DNA from: Flavobacterium panici
GTDB lineage: Bacteria > Bacteroidota > Bacteroidia > Flavobacteriales > Flavobacteriaceae
Direction: 5' to 3'
DNA length: 64,000 nt
Assembly (NCBI RefSeq): GCF_903819335.1
Contig: NZ_CAIJDE010000062.1
Span: 124,001-188,000 of the forward strand
In this document: one piece after another, positions 9,454 through 18,818 of the stretch
Position numbering within the stretch: the first letter of the stretch is position 1
Layout: each line of letters begins with the position of its first letter
The notes under the pieces: generated by a model
The model's database searches: none
Seen by the model: the letters and a program-made list of their open reading frames with translations, nothing else
What the model was told of the DNA's origin: nothing
Made by a program: the position numbers and the translations under genes

Positions 9454-10338
9454 TTAAATTTTAACCCCAATTTTCTTTTGTTTTAAAAGTTCATTCAAAT
9501 ATTCTCCATAACCGGATTTAACTAATGACAAAGCTAAACTCTTCAATTGTTCATCATTAATAAAGCCTTGTCTCCATGCCACTTCTTCAATGCATCCAAC
9601 TTTTAAACCTTGTCTTTCCTCAAGAACCTGAACAAAATGCCCCGCTTGCATTAAACTGTTAAAAGTTCCGGTATCAAGCCAAGCTGTTCCTCTTCCTAAG
9701 ACGCCAACTTTTAAATTCCCTTTTTCTAAATAGATTTTATTCACATCTGTTATTTCATATTCTCCTCTTGGACTTGGCTTTATATTTTTAGCAATTTCAA
9801 CTACTGTATTATCATAAAAATACAATCCAGGAACGGCAAAATTTGATTTTGGCTTTTCTGGCTTTTCTTCAATACTAATTGCATTTAAATTTCCATCAAA
9901 TTCAACAACACCGTAACGTTCAGGATCTGAAACATGATATGCAAAAACAACTCCCCCATTAGGTTTAGTGTTAGATCTCAATAATTCCTGCATTGTAGCT
10001 CCAAAGAATATATTATCCCCTAAAATTAATGCTACCTCATCGGTTCCAATAAAATCTTCTCCAATAACAAAGGCTTGTGCTAAACCATTTGGAATTACTT
10101 GTTCTGCATAACTAAATTTACATCCTAAATTAGAACCATCACCTAATAATTTTTTAAAATTTGGCAGATCATGTGGTGTAGAAATAATTAATATTTCATT
10201 AATTCCTACCATCATCAATGTTGACAATGGGTAATAAATCATTGGTTTGTCATAAACAGGCATCATTTGCTTACTGACTGCGAGTGTTAAGGGATGTAAA
10301 CGTGTCCCGGAACCTCCAGCTAAAATTATTCCTTTCAT
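9454..10338 (-). CDS. rfbA: Glucose-1-phosphate thymidylyltransferase
   Basis: Makes dTDP-glucose from dTTP and glucose-1-phosphate, the entry step to dTDP-rhamnose and to dTDP-3-amino-3,6-dideoxyhexoses. The 294 residues are the usual RmlA length. The nucleotide-binding signature GGSGTRLHPLT is at 8-18, KQMMPVYDKPM at 23-33 and LGDNIFFG near 106-113, with EEKPEKPKS in the sugar-binding region. It lies 66 bases after rfbD and before the membrane dehydratase. rfbB, the next enzyme in the pathway, is about 22 kb away at 32225-33271 in the same locus. Confidence 0.97.
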   Translation of the reverse strand: MKGIILAGGSGTRLHPLTLAVSKQMMPVYDKPMIYYPLSTLMMVGINEILIISTPHDLPNFKKLLGDGSNLGCKFSYAEQVIPNGLAQAFVIGEDFIGTDEVALILGDNIFFGATMQELLRSNTKPNGGVVFAYHVSDPERYGVVEFDGNLNAISIEEKPEKPKSNFAVPGLYFYDNTVVEIAKNIKPSPRGEYEITDVNKIYLEKGNLKVGVLGRGTAWLDTGTFNSLMQAGHFVQVLEERQGLKVGCIEEVAWRQGFINDEQLKSLALSLVKSGYGEYLNELLKQKKIGVKI

Positions 10339-10404
10339 AATATCTTTGAGTTTTTAGATTTTAAAAATTTATTGCTTAAATGCAACAACAAATCTTAAAT
10401 TAAT

Positions 10405-11250
10405 CTATATGAACATTTTTTCTAAACTATCTTTATAATTAGGAATATCAACGTTATAAGTTTTTTTTATCTTTATTTTACTTAACAACGAAAATATTGG
10501 TCGTTTTGCAGGAGTTGGATAAGATGATGACGGTATTCCATAAACTTTACAATTGTACTTTCCAAACTCTTTTATCGCCAACGCAAATTCATACCATGTT
10601 ATTTCACCTTCATTTGAATAATTGTAAATTCCTGGTATCCATTTTTCAGATTCAACAATATCAATAATTACCTGCGCTAAATCAGCGGCATAAGTAGGAG
10701 ATCCTACTTGATCATTAACAACATTAATTTGATCTTTTTCTTGCATTAATCTCTGCATTGTTTTAACAAAATTATTGCCAAATTTGCTATAAACCCAAGA
10801 AGTTCTAATTACAATTGAGTTTGGATTTTCTTTAAGACAAGCTACTTCTCCGGCTCTTTTACTTTCACCATAGATATTAATAGGATTTGTTACAGCTTCT
10901 TCATTTAAAGGACTTGATGAAGATCCGTCAAACACATAATCTGTCGAAATATGTAGTAATTTCACATTATTACCCTCAGCATATTTAGCGATTGATTCAA
11001 CTGCTAAATGATTAATTGTAAAAGCTATTTCTTTTTCTGTCTCTGCTTTGTCTACTAATGTGTATGCTGCGCAATTCAGGATAATATCAGGTTTAATTTC
11101 ATTTAGTTGCACTTTCAGCACGTTAACATCATCAAGTGTAACTTTGCTTCGATCTGCAAAAACCCAATTATACTGTAAATATTGTAACGACAAAACATAC
11201 AATTCAGAACCCAATTGACCATTCGAACCAGTTACAAGTATCTTCTTCAT
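10405..11250 (-). CDS. rfbD: dTDP-4-dehydrorhamnose reductase
   Basis: The final step of dTDP-L-rhamnose synthesis, an NAD(P)H-dependent SDR of 281 residues. The coenzyme motif TGSNGQLG is at residues 7-14, followed by STDYVFDG and the catalytic YGESKRAGE. A normal RmlD length and a strong N-terminal match make the call secure. Its ATG overlaps the rfbC stop by one base, so translation of the two is probably coupled. Confidence 0.97.
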   Translation of the reverse strand: MKKILVTGSNGQLGSELYVLSLQYLQYNWVFADRSKVTLDDVNVLKVQLNEIKPDIILNCAAYTLVDKAETEKEIAFTINHLAVESIAKYAEGNNVKLLHISTDYVFDGSSSSPLNEEAVTNPINIYGESKRAGEVACLKENPNSIVIRTSWVYSKFGNNFVKTMQRLMQEKDQINVVNDQVGSPTYAADLAQVIIDIVESEKWIPGIYNYSNEGEITWYEFALAIKEFGKYNCKVYGIPSSSYPTPAKRPIFSLLSKIKIKKTYNVDIPNYKDSLEKMFI

Positions 11251-11798
11251 TAAAATAAACTATTGCATTCCTGAATGAAAGGTAGAGTTTGATCTTTCTC
11301 TGAAATAATGGCTTTATTTAAATCTATCACCCAGTCAATATTTAATGACGGATCATCAAATTTAATACCTCCTTCAGAAGCTTTATTGTAAATCTGATCA
11401 CATTTATACATTACAGAAGCGGTTTCACTTATCACTGAAAAACCATGTGCAAAACCTTGTGGTATTAATAGCTGCTTTTTATTTTCGGCTGATAATAAAA
11501 CACTGAATGTTTTGCCGTAAGTTAGCGAACCTTTTCTCAAATCAACTACAATATCTACTATTTCGCCTTGTAAAACACGAACTAGTTTTGTTTGAGCAAA
11601 CGGTGGATTTTGATAATGTAAACCTCTCAAGGTTCCATATCGTGAAAAAGATTGATTATCCTGAATAAAATCAATTTCAACACCTAAGTCTTGAAATTTA
11701 GTTTTGCTGTATGATTCAAAAAAATAACCTCTTTCATCTCCTAATATAATAGGTTCTACGATCAGTAAACCTTCAATAAATGTTTTTTCAATTTTCAT
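11250..11798 (-). CDS. rfbC: dTDP-4-dehydrorhamnose 3,5-epimerase
   Basis: A cupin-fold epimerase of 182 residues that inverts C3 and C5 of dTDP-4-keto-6-deoxyglucose. Visible motifs are ERGYFFESYS, the catalytic-His region RGLHYQNPP and the MYKCDQIYN stretch near the catalytic Tyr. It lies 4 bases after the PglE-like aminotransferase and overlaps rfbD by one base. rfbC and rfbD therefore sit directly behind the bacillosamine-type genes. Confidence 0.97.
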   Translation of the reverse strand: MKIEKTFIEGLLIVEPIILGDERGYFFESYSKTKFQDLGVEIDFIQDNQSFSRYGTLRGLHYQNPPFAQTKLVRVLQGEIVDIVVDLRKGSLTYGKTFSVLLSAENKKQLLIPQGFAHGFSVISETASVMYKCDQIYNKASEGGIKFDDPSLNIDWVIDLNKAIISEKDQTLPFIQECNSLF

Positions 11799-11802
11799 TT
11801 AA

Positions 11803-12951
11803 TTAGAATTTCACATTAAAAAAATCGTCTAAAACTGCCTGTATTCTTTTTCTATCTTCATCACTTAAATTTGATCCAGAAGGCAGACATAACCCATTTT
11901 CAAATAATTTTTCAGACACTTTTTTACCATAATATGGATACTGTTCAAAAACAGGCTGCAAATGCATTGGCTTCCAAAGAGGCCTGCTTTCAATATTAGC
12001 AGCTTCAAATGCAATTCTTAAATCTTCTCTTGTCTTTCCATTAGTTTTTGCTGAATCTATTGTAATGGCAGACAACCAATGATTTGAAAAATAATCATCA
12101 TTTGGTTCTGTAAGAACCTCAACTCCTTCAATATTATTAAAGTAATTAGCATAAAAATTATTCATCTTTCTACGAAGTTGTATATGATTGTCTAAAATTT
12201 CCATTTGTCCACGACCAATCCCTGCGCAGATATTACTCATTCTGTAATTATATCCAATTTCGCTGTGTTGATAATGAGGTGCATTATCTCTAGCCTGAGT
12301 AGAAAGAAAAACTGCTTTTTCTTTTACCTCTGATTTTTTTGTTACAATTGCTCCACCTCCAGACGTTGTAATAATTTTATTTCCATTAAAAGAAAGAACT
12401 CCTATTTCGCCAAAAGTTCCACACTTCTTATTTTTAAAATAACTCCCTAATGCTTCTGCACTATCTTCAAGAACAGGAATATTATACTTTGCAGCGATAT
12501 TATTAATATCATCAACTTTATAAGGCATTCCATAAAGATGAACTGCAATGATTGCTTTTGGTTTTTTTCCTTTCGAGATTCTGTCAATAATAGCATTTTC
12601 TAATGAGATTGGACATAAATTCCATGTATCACTTTCGCTATCAACAAAAACAGGAGTTGCTCCTAAGTATATAATTGGATTTGCAGATGCTGAAAAAGTC
12701 ATACTTTGGCAAATAACTTCATCACCAGCTTTAATACCTAATAGAATTAGCCCTAAATGAATAGCAGCTGTTCCTGAACTTAGTGCGCCTACTTGAACAT
12801 TTGATCCCAAATATGTTTCTAAATCTTTTTCGAAACCGTTCACATTTGGCCCTAATGGAGCTATCCAATTTGTATCAAAAGCTGCTTGAACATATTTTTC
12901 TTCTGTCCCTCCCATATGTGGAGATGACAGCCATATTTTTGAATTATTCAT
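11803..12951 (-). CDS. pglE: PLP-dependent sugar aminotransferase (DegT/DnrJ/EryC1, PglE-like)
   Basis: Predicted to transfer an amino group to C4 of the UDP-4-keto sugar made by the PglF-like dehydratase. The 382 residues begin with SSPHMGGTEEKYVQ and NWIAPLGPNVNGFE, which are hallmarks of the PglE group. A GTAAIHLGL phosphate-binding loop, a DSAEALGS segment and the PLP lysine in SFNGNKIITTSGGG (about residue 190) follow. The next gene upstream is a PglD-like acetyltransferase, overlapping by 8 bases. The C4 position is inferred from family and context. Confidence 0.88.
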   Translation of the reverse strand: MNNSKIWLSSPHMGGTEEKYVQAAFDTNWIAPLGPNVNGFEKDLETYLGSNVQVGALSSGTAAIHLGLILLGIKAGDEVICQSMTFSASANPIIYLGATPVFVDSESDTWNLCPISLENAIIDRISKGKKPKAIIAVHLYGMPYKVDDINNIAAKYNIPVLEDSAEALGSYFKNKKCGTFGEIGVLSFNGNKIITTSGGGAIVTKKSEVKEKAVFLSTQARDNAPHYQHSEIGYNYRMSNICAGIGRGQMEILDNHIQLRRKMNNFYANYFNNIEGVEVLTEPNDDYFSNHWLSAITIDSAKTNGKTREDLRIAFEAANIESRPLWKPMHLQPVFEQYPYYGKKVSEKLFENGLCLPSGSNLSDEDRKRIQAVLDDFFNVKF

Positions 12952-13564
12952 TTTTATGATTATATTTTATTATTTTGCCTGGATTACCAACAACAACAGC
13001 AAAATCCGGAATATCATCGATTATTACCGATCCAGCTCCTATCGTTGCCCATTTTCCAATTTTAACACCTTGTATAACGCAAGTACCAATACCAACGTGT
13101 GTTCCTTCTCCTATTATAACGTTTCCTGCCAGAGAAACATTGGGAGAAATATGGCAATAGTCTGCTATGTTGCAATCATGGTCAATTATTGAACCCGTAT
13201 TAATGATACAATGCTTACCTATATTTACAGAAGCATTTATAACGACTCCTGCCATAACAACAGAACCTTTGTCAATTTTTGCACTTTCAGATATGATTGC
13301 TTTATTGTGAAATGCAACAGCAAAGTCAGCATTAATGTTTGAAGCAATTTTTTTTCTAGTCCCATTATTTCCTATAGAAATAATAATATTATCTCCTGGT
13401 AAGATTTCTGTTTTAGAAAATTCAATTACAGGAATATCCATAAGAAAATTATCTTTTGGATAGTCATCCAAAATTGCTCCAACTTTATTGTTTATGCTTT
13501 TTAATATCTCAATAATTACTTTGCAATGACCGCTTGCTCCATATAAATATTTAACACTCTCCAT
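12944..13564 (-). CDS. pglD: Sugar O/N-acetyltransferase, PglD/NeuD-like left-handed beta-helix
   Basis: Predicted to acetylate the UDP-4-amino sugar with acetyl-CoA, giving UDP-N,N'-diacetylbacillosamine. The 206 residues have a Rossmann-like N-terminal part (KYLYGASGHCKVIIEIL) and a hexapeptide-repeat C-terminal part with the catalytic His in NTGSIIDHDC. It overlaps the phosphoglycosyl transferase gene by 14 bases and the aminotransferase gene by 8, a strong sign of co-translation. This domain order matches PglD and NeuD; the neighbours favour PglD. Confidence 0.88.
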   Translation of the reverse strand: MESVKYLYGASGHCKVIIEILKSINNKVGAILDDYPKDNFLMDIPVIEFSKTEILPGDNIIISIGNNGTRKKIASNINADFAVAFHNKAIISESAKIDKGSVVMAGVVINASVNIGKHCIINTGSIIDHDCNIADYCHISPNVSLAGNVIIGEGTHVGIGTCVIQGVKIGKWATIGAGSVIIDDIPDFAVVVGNPGKIIKYNHKNE

Positions 13565-14156
13565 TAAAACGATCTATAGTCGCAACATTTGCTGCATTAA
13601 TTCCTTCACTTACAATTACTTTTTTAAAAGTTTTCAGAATAATTTTTAAATCTAACAAAAATGATACATTTTCAACATACCAAACATCAAATGTAAATTT
13701 ATCCTGCCATGAAATTGCATTTCTCCCATTTACTTGTGCCCAACCTGTAATACCTGGTTTGACGTCATGTCGTTGTTTTTGAAATTCGTTATACAATGGT
13801 AAATATTCCGGTAGTAATGGACGAGGCCCTATAATACTCATATCACCTTTTAGAACATTTAACAATTGAGGTATCTCGTCTAAAGATGTTTTTCTAACAA
13901 ATTGACCAATCTTCGTTAATCGTTCTGCATCTGATAATAATTCTCCTTGAGAATCTTTCTTCTCGTTCATGGTTCTAAACTTTATTATTTTAAAAACCTT
14001 ACCACTTTTCCCTGGACGGTTTTGAAAAAAAAATGGTTTTCCTTGATTTGCAAAACATAAGCCTATTGTTACTATAAAAAAAACTGGACTCAGAATTAGA
14101 AAACCAATAAATGCAACTAAAAAATCAAGTGCGGGTTTAAAAACTACTTTGTACAT
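13551..14156 (-). CDS. pglC: Phosphoglycosyl transferase (PglC-like sugar transferase)
   Basis: A small monotopic phosphoglycosyl transferase of 201 residues, expected to move a phospho-sugar (probably diNAc-bacillosamine phosphate) from its UDP form to undecaprenyl phosphate, starting a lipid-linked glycan. One hydrophobic re-entrant segment spans about residues 10-33. The KIIKFRTM motif, the catalytic Asp-Glu dyad in TSLDEIPQ, GPRPLLPEY and GITGWAQVNGRN are all present. It has the minimal PglC length, not the long WbaP/WcaJ form. It is the only obvious glycan-initiating enzyme in the window. Confidence 0.92.
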   Translation of the reverse strand: MYKVVFKPALDFLVAFIGFLILSPVFFIVTIGLCFANQGKPFFFQNRPGKSGKVFKIIKFRTMNEKKDSQGELLSDAERLTKIGQFVRKTSLDEIPQLLNVLKGDMSIIGPRPLLPEYLPLYNEFQKQRHDVKPGITGWAQVNGRNAISWQDKFTFDVWYVENVSFLLDLKIILKTFKKVIVSEGINAANVATIDRFNGEC

Positions 14157-15331
14157 AAATTTTCTAATTTTTTATATTCATCTAAAATAGCATCCCAAAT
14201 GACTTTTTGATCATAGCGAGATACGATCATTTCTCTAGATTTCTCTTTTAAAGAATTTTTCAATTCTGAATCACTAATCATTCTTTTCATACTATCATAT
14301 ATCGATTGGGCATTTTTTACAGGCACAATTATTCCATTAATTCCGTCTTCAATAATTTCATTACATCCATTTATATCAGAGACAATGGATGGTAAGCCCA
14401 TAGCACCTGCTTGCATTACAACATTTGGAAATCCCTCTCGATAGCTAGGAAAAACTAAACAATCGCTAATAGCAAAATAAGAACGAACATCTTGCTGGAA
14501 ACCAACTGAAAGAATTCTTGAATTTTCGTTAATAATCTGAAGAGTATTCACATCCAATGGATCCAATTCTTCTTCAAAAGAACCAACCAGAATTAATTTA
14601 GCATTACTATAATCCTTACTAAGTTCATTAAAGGATTTAACCAGTTCATTTATACCTTTATCAGAAACAAGTCTTCCAACAAAAATAAAAACAAAATCCG
14701 TTGGAATAATATTTAAATGTTTTGCTAATAAAGTTTTTTGTTCTGATGAAATTAAGTTTGCATCAAAATAATTGGTGTTAATTCCATTTGAACTTCCATT
14801 CCCTAAAACTTTTAATTTTGTTTTATCTACAAATTTATTTTCTACTATAAAATCATACAACCCTTTTGAGTTTGGATATACATTTGTAGCAAATCGATAA
14901 GTTAATTTTTCTACAAGATTTAATAACTTTCTTTTATTTCCCGTCGCTTCCATTAATGGTAAACCTGCAACAGTATGTAGTCTAAAGGGTACTCCCGCAA
15001 ACTTTGCAGCAAGCATTGAAATAATACCTGCTTTTGGTGTATGAGAGTGGACTATAAAAGGTTTTTCTTTTTTTAAAATACTATATAATTTATAAAGGGA
15101 TTTTAAATCTTTTGCAGGCGAAATTTTTCTAGTCATTTCTACCGACAAAACACGAATTCCTTCATCTAAATTAACATCTGACAGTTCTTTTCCAGCAGAT
15201 GAAATTCCGATTACTTCATAATAAGAAGACATAAATCTACTTTGCCCTTTTAATAAAGTTTTTAATGATAATGGAACAGTCGTAATACGTATTAACTTCT
15301 GTTTACTTTTACCTGAAATTATTTGGTTCAT
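14144..15331 (-). CDS. Family 4 glycosyltransferase, PglA-like
   Basis: A GT-B fold glycosyltransferase of 395 residues, predicted to add the second sugar to the lipid-linked glycan begun by the PglC-like enzyme, with which it overlaps by 13 bases. N-terminal part: VHSHTPKAGIISMLAAKFAGVP and RLHTVAGLP (acceptor side). C-terminal part: VFVGRLVSDKGINEL and the EGFPNVVMQAGAMGLP region with the EX7E-like donor site. The start was placed at ATG 15331; the reading frame extends upstream to a TTG at 15364, but those 11 residues are not family-like. The sugar donor is uncertain. Confidence 0.85.
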   Translation of the reverse strand: MNQIISGKSKQKLIRITTVPLSLKTLLKGQSRFMSSYYEVIGISSAGKELSDVNLDEGIRVLSVEMTRKISPAKDLKSLYKLYSILKKEKPFIVHSHTPKAGIISMLAAKFAGVPFRLHTVAGLPLMEATGNKRKLLNLVEKLTYRFATNVYPNSKGLYDFIVENKFVDKTKLKVLGNGSSNGINTNYFDANLISSEQKTLLAKHLNIIPTDFVFIFVGRLVSDKGINELVKSFNELSKDYSNAKLILVGSFEEELDPLDVNTLQIINENSRILSVGFQQDVRSYFAISDCLVFPSYREGFPNVVMQAGAMGLPSIVSDINGCNEIIEDGINGIIVPVKNAQSIYDSMKRMISDSELKNSLKEKSREMIVSRYDQKVIWDAILDEYKKLENLCTK

Positions 15332-15427
15332 TTCTAAGTTTAGGGATATTTTTAACACGATCAAACATTTACCGCACTAAAAAGTGTTTGTGTCTGTATT
15401 ATTTTTAATTTCTTTAAATCAAATGTT

Positions 15428-16555
15428 TTAATTCACAGAAATTACTCTTTCACGCAATTGCTTTTTTCTCAGTTCAGTTTCTTTAGTATCCAACTTTCCG
15501 TTGGTACTTATCTTCAAATTAGAAAATTTATACTTGGGTATATATTTAAAATCACTGGCCATTAATAATTTATTCTGACTGTCATTCCAATTAGAATTTG
15601 TAACATTAATAAACCCGCCAAGCACTTTAATGGATTCTGGATATGAAAGTCTGTTACCTCCCATTAAAAAACTCGTTTTAGAAAAGTAATCAATATGAGA
15701 ATCAATATTAATCGAAACGTTCTTATGATTTTTTCCAATCATATTCAATAAAATAATTGCGACGCCAGCATCTGCGTTATTGAACGTTTTTATTTTTTTT
15801 AAATTTATACTTTCTAAAACATCATCATTAGTATTTGGTTCGATATCAATTCCTGCCATCGGAAGAGTTCCATTAGTATTTGAAAGCACTATATTCGAAA
15901 TATCTATTTTCTTCCCACTTATAATCGATATTCCATTGCGTCGATTGTTATCAATAATTCCTCCTTTAACAATAATGTTTTCTGACTCTATATCAGAAAC
16001 TTTACTAATATAAATACCATCTCCCCAACAATTTTTTATTTCTGGGTTATAAATTGAAATATTTTTAGATGAAAGTATATTAATACCCATTCCCCATTCT
16101 CCCTTCACACCTGTATGTTCATATCTTTCTCCTATTAATTTAGGATTATATATCTGAACGTTTTCTATATTTTTAAGATCTAAAATGTGATAATTTGAAA
16201 GTGAATTTGATTTTAAAATTAATTTTGATTTACTTTTAAATAGTAGTATTGAATTGCTTTTTAATGTTAAACCATTTTCTCCTATTAGGATTGGAAAATT
16301 AGGAAATTCAACAAAACTATTTTCATCAATTCCTTTTTGTAAGTAAGTACCATAATCTACAGATCCATCCTGAACATAATTCTTAGGCAGATAATTCTCT
16401 AGCTTTGAATATTTAATTTTGCTTTTTGCAACTAATGGAATAGTAGCAATATGAGTTGTTTTAACGTTTCTATATTTAAAATCTAACTCCTTTTTTTGCT
16501 GGGAGTTGCATGATACAAAAAACAATAAAACTAATAATAATATTAATTTATTCAT
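15428..16555 (-). CDS. Predicted lipoprotein with right-handed parallel beta-helix
   Basis: A 375-residue protein with a lipoprotein signal: MNKLILLLVLLFFVSC, lipobox FVSC with Cys at residue 16. The middle (about 110-330) has repeating short strands such as GISIISGKKIDISN and GVAIILLNM, the pattern of pectate-lyase-like right-handed beta-helices. Members of this fold include polysaccharide lyases, C5-epimerases and depolymerases, so it may trim, epimerise or modify the locus polysaccharide in the periplasm or at the outer membrane. No catalytic residues can be named safely. It overlaps the upstream glycosyltransferase by 4 bases, which ties it to the operon. Confidence 0.75.
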   Translation of the reverse strand: MNKLILLLVLLFFVSCNSQQKKELDFKYRNVKTTHIATIPLVAKSKIKYSKLENYLPKNYVQDGSVDYGTYLQKGIDENSFVEFPNFPILIGENGLTLKSNSILLFKSKSKLILKSNSLSNYHILDLKNIENVQIYNPKLIGERYEHTGVKGEWGMGINILSSKNISIYNPEIKNCWGDGIYISKVSDIESENIIVKGGIIDNNRRNGISIISGKKIDISNIVLSNTNGTLPMAGIDIEPNTNDDVLESINLKKIKTFNNADAGVAIILLNMIGKNHKNVSINIDSHIDYFSKTSFLMGGNRLSYPESIKVLGGFINVTNSNWNDSQNKLLMASDFKYIPKYKFSNLKISTNGKLDTKETELRKKQLRERVISVN

Positions 16556-17628
16556 TGTACTAATTTATATATTTCAATATATTGATCTATCATTTTATTT
16601 ATACTAAAATCATTAGATCTTAGTAAGCACTGTCTGGCATTTTTTTGATAAAAATCATTGTCCTCTAGCAATTTCCTTACCAAAATTTCGAGTTCTTTCT
16701 CATTTCCTTTTTCAAATAGCAAACCATGGTCTTTAACAATTTCTTTGATTCCGTCAATATTACTTGCTATAACTGGCTTACCAGACGCCATTCCCTCTAC
16801 AATTGCTAGCCCAAATCCTTCCCATTCTGAAGATAAAATTACAACATCGCTATACTTCAATAATTCTGGAATATCGTATCTGTTACCTAAAAACACTACT
16901 CTTTCTTTAATCCCTAATTCTTCTGCTAAAACTTTATTGTTCTCAATCAAAGGCCCATCTCCTACCAAAATCAATTTAACTACTTCCGGAAGCAGTTTCA
17001 AACTTCGAATTAAAGTCGCTTGATCTTTTTGTTTACGAAAACTAGATACCTGTATTAACTTAAAATCTTCTTTTTCGAAAAACTTAAAATCTGTAATATT
17101 ATCCACATTATTAAATTTTTTGGTATCTATACCATTATTAATAACCTGCATGTTTTTATTAAATTTTAGATGTTCCTTCAAGTTATTTTTTACACCTAGA
17201 GTTATACAAACAATTTTTTGGAGTTTCTTATAAATAATCTTGTCAACAAATTTAAATAGCACCATATCCCTTCTTCTATTGTTAGTACTATGTTCTGTAT
17301 AGACTAATTTGACTTTCGAAAAAGAAATACATTTTGCAATTACTACCCAATATAATGTTGGAAATAAGTGTAAGTGTACTACGTCATATTTCTTTAAATA
17401 GGGAATAATTTTAAATATTAAAAAAGGGTTATAAATAGATTTAGAGGTAAGTCCTGATACTTTTCCATTGCTATTCTTCTCTAGCTTTTCCCAAAATGGA
17501 GTTTTCCTATTGTTTATAGAGAGAACATCCATCTCTATTCCTTTGGCTTGATAAAGAGGGACACTATCAACAATTAACTTTTCTGCTCCCCCAATAGATA
17601 GAGATGTAATGATTTGCAATACTTTCAC
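16552..17628 (-). CDS. Family 4 glycosyltransferase
   Basis: A GT-B enzyme of 358 residues. The N-terminus MKVLQIITSLSIGGAEKLI has the GGAE glycine-rich loop, YTEHSTNNRR follows in the acceptor domain, and the donor domain has QVSSFRKQKDQ, LVGDGPL and the EX7E motif in SSEWEGFGLAIVEGMASGKPV. The start codon is GTG at 17628. It lies 52 bases after the EpsG-like polymerase gene and overlaps the beta-helix lipoprotein gene. Sugar specificity is unknown. Confidence 0.9.
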   Translation of the reverse strand: MKVLQIITSLSIGGAEKLIVDSVPLYQAKGIEMDVLSINNRKTPFWEKLEKNSNGKVSGLTSKSIYNPFLIFKIIPYLKKYDVVHLHLFPTLYWVVIAKCISFSKVKLVYTEHSTNNRRRDMVLFKFVDKIIYKKLQKIVCITLGVKNNLKEHLKFNKNMQVINNGIDTKKFNNVDNITDFKFFEKEDFKLIQVSSFRKQKDQATLIRSLKLLPEVVKLILVGDGPLIENNKVLAEELGIKERVVFLGNRYDIPELLKYSDVVILSSEWEGFGLAIVEGMASGKPVIASNIDGIKEIVKDHGLLFEKGNEKELEILVRKLLEDNDFYQKNARQCLLRSNDFSINKMIDQYIEIYKLVQ

Positions 17629-17680
17629 CTGGTAAATTTATTTTCTTTTCTTAAGCTGTGATATTAAATTATCTTTCAAT

Positions 17681-18811
17681 CTATTCTTTTGATTCATAAA
17701 ACTCATCTCTAATTAGTGCTCGATCATAATACGATTCCTTACCAAAAATTACGCTCGTGTATCTATATAGTGGGTTATTAAAAGTAATGTAAGTTTTCAA
17801 AAAACAAAATAATATAACTGGAAATACAACGGTTTTTCTCAACTCTCGATGCTTAATTAAATCTTTTAAATTACATAATATCATTAAATATGCCCAAAAA
17901 AACAACAGTGCAAATCTATTTATCATGGCATCTGAAGTACTAAAATATAGTTGAATAAAACAGTAACAAAAAAAACTGTTAAAGTATATTGGGGAAATTA
18001 CTTTATTATTTACTATATATTTATAATTACTTAGTACTAATATAAACAGGAAAATCTTTTCAAGGATTCCAAATCGTATTCCATAAGACACATCTGATTC
18101 GGTTAAAGTGCCGGCCAAATATTCAAATCTACCGCCTAGTACTGCTCCTAAGGAAGCCATAATACTATCTATAAAGCGAATCTGAAGAAAATAAACTATA
18201 ATGCCAAAAATTAATAAAATAACCAATACTTTTTTATTGAAATAATTTCGCTTTAGGAAAAAAAGAAGGAGAAAGGTAATACCTGTCAAATGAAAACTCA
18301 TAGAAAATAAGATAATCAGGAAGGCCTTTATTTTTTTATTTTTATTAATGTATTCTATCGATTGAACTGCTATCAGGATAGCTGTAAAATTTCGTAATAA
18401 ATCAATAATTAAAAGCGGAAAACAACTTATAAGAACAATATAGGCTAGCGAAATATTATATGATTCTTTTTTTAAGAACCTATGCCATAAAACGACTTGT
18501 ATTAACGTTATAAAAAACACAAAAAACGAATACTCAAAGCCTAAATCATGGAATAATTTCACCAAAAATGAAAATCCAATCTCATAGTCAAAAGCTGTCC
18601 ACACATCTAAAGTTGCTTCTGAATAATAATTTTCATAATTAAACCAATCGCTTCCTATAAAACCTCTAAATCCAAAAAATAAAACAAAAATAAAAGCACC
18701 CCAAAATCCAGCTACACTTTTATTATTTGACTGTTGACTACTTTTTTCATAAAAGTATAAAAAAACATAACATAGTATAAGGGCAAGATATGGTAAACTA
18801 AAAAAATTCAT
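17681..18811 (-). CDS. wzy: EpsG/Wzy-like polysaccharide polymerase
   Basis: A polytopic membrane protein of 376 residues with about ten hydrophobic spans. The FGFRGFIGSDWFNYENYY region near residues 45-62 is typical of the EpsG family, which includes polymerases that join undecaprenyl-linked repeat units in the periplasm. It sits between glycosyltransferase genes and near a Wzx flippase, as expected for a Wzx/Wzy pathway. Wzy proteins are poorly conserved, so the call rests on topology, the EpsG motif and context. Confidence 0.82.
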   Translation of the reverse strand: MNFFSLPYLALILCYVFLYFYEKSSQQSNNKSVAGFWGAFIFVLFFGFRGFIGSDWFNYENYYSEATLDVWTAFDYEIGFSFLVKLFHDLGFEYSFFVFFITLIQVVLWHRFLKKESYNISLAYIVLISCFPLLIIDLLRNFTAILIAVQSIEYINKNKKIKAFLIILFSMSFHLTGITFLLLFFLKRNYFNKKVLVILLIFGIIVYFLQIRFIDSIMASLGAVLGGRFEYLAGTLTESDVSYGIRFGILEKIFLFILVLSNYKYIVNNKVISPIYFNSFFCYCFIQLYFSTSDAMINRFALLFFWAYLMILCNLKDLIKHRELRKTVVFPVILFCFLKTYITFNNPLYRYTSVIFGKESYYDRALIRDEFYESKE

Positions 18812-18818
18812 TGCCCTT

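Noticed and set aside
12956..13192. Plus-strand frames across the acetyltransferase gene
   Set aside because: Antisense to a well-supported hexapeptide-repeat gene; the repetitive sequence simply leaves other frames open.
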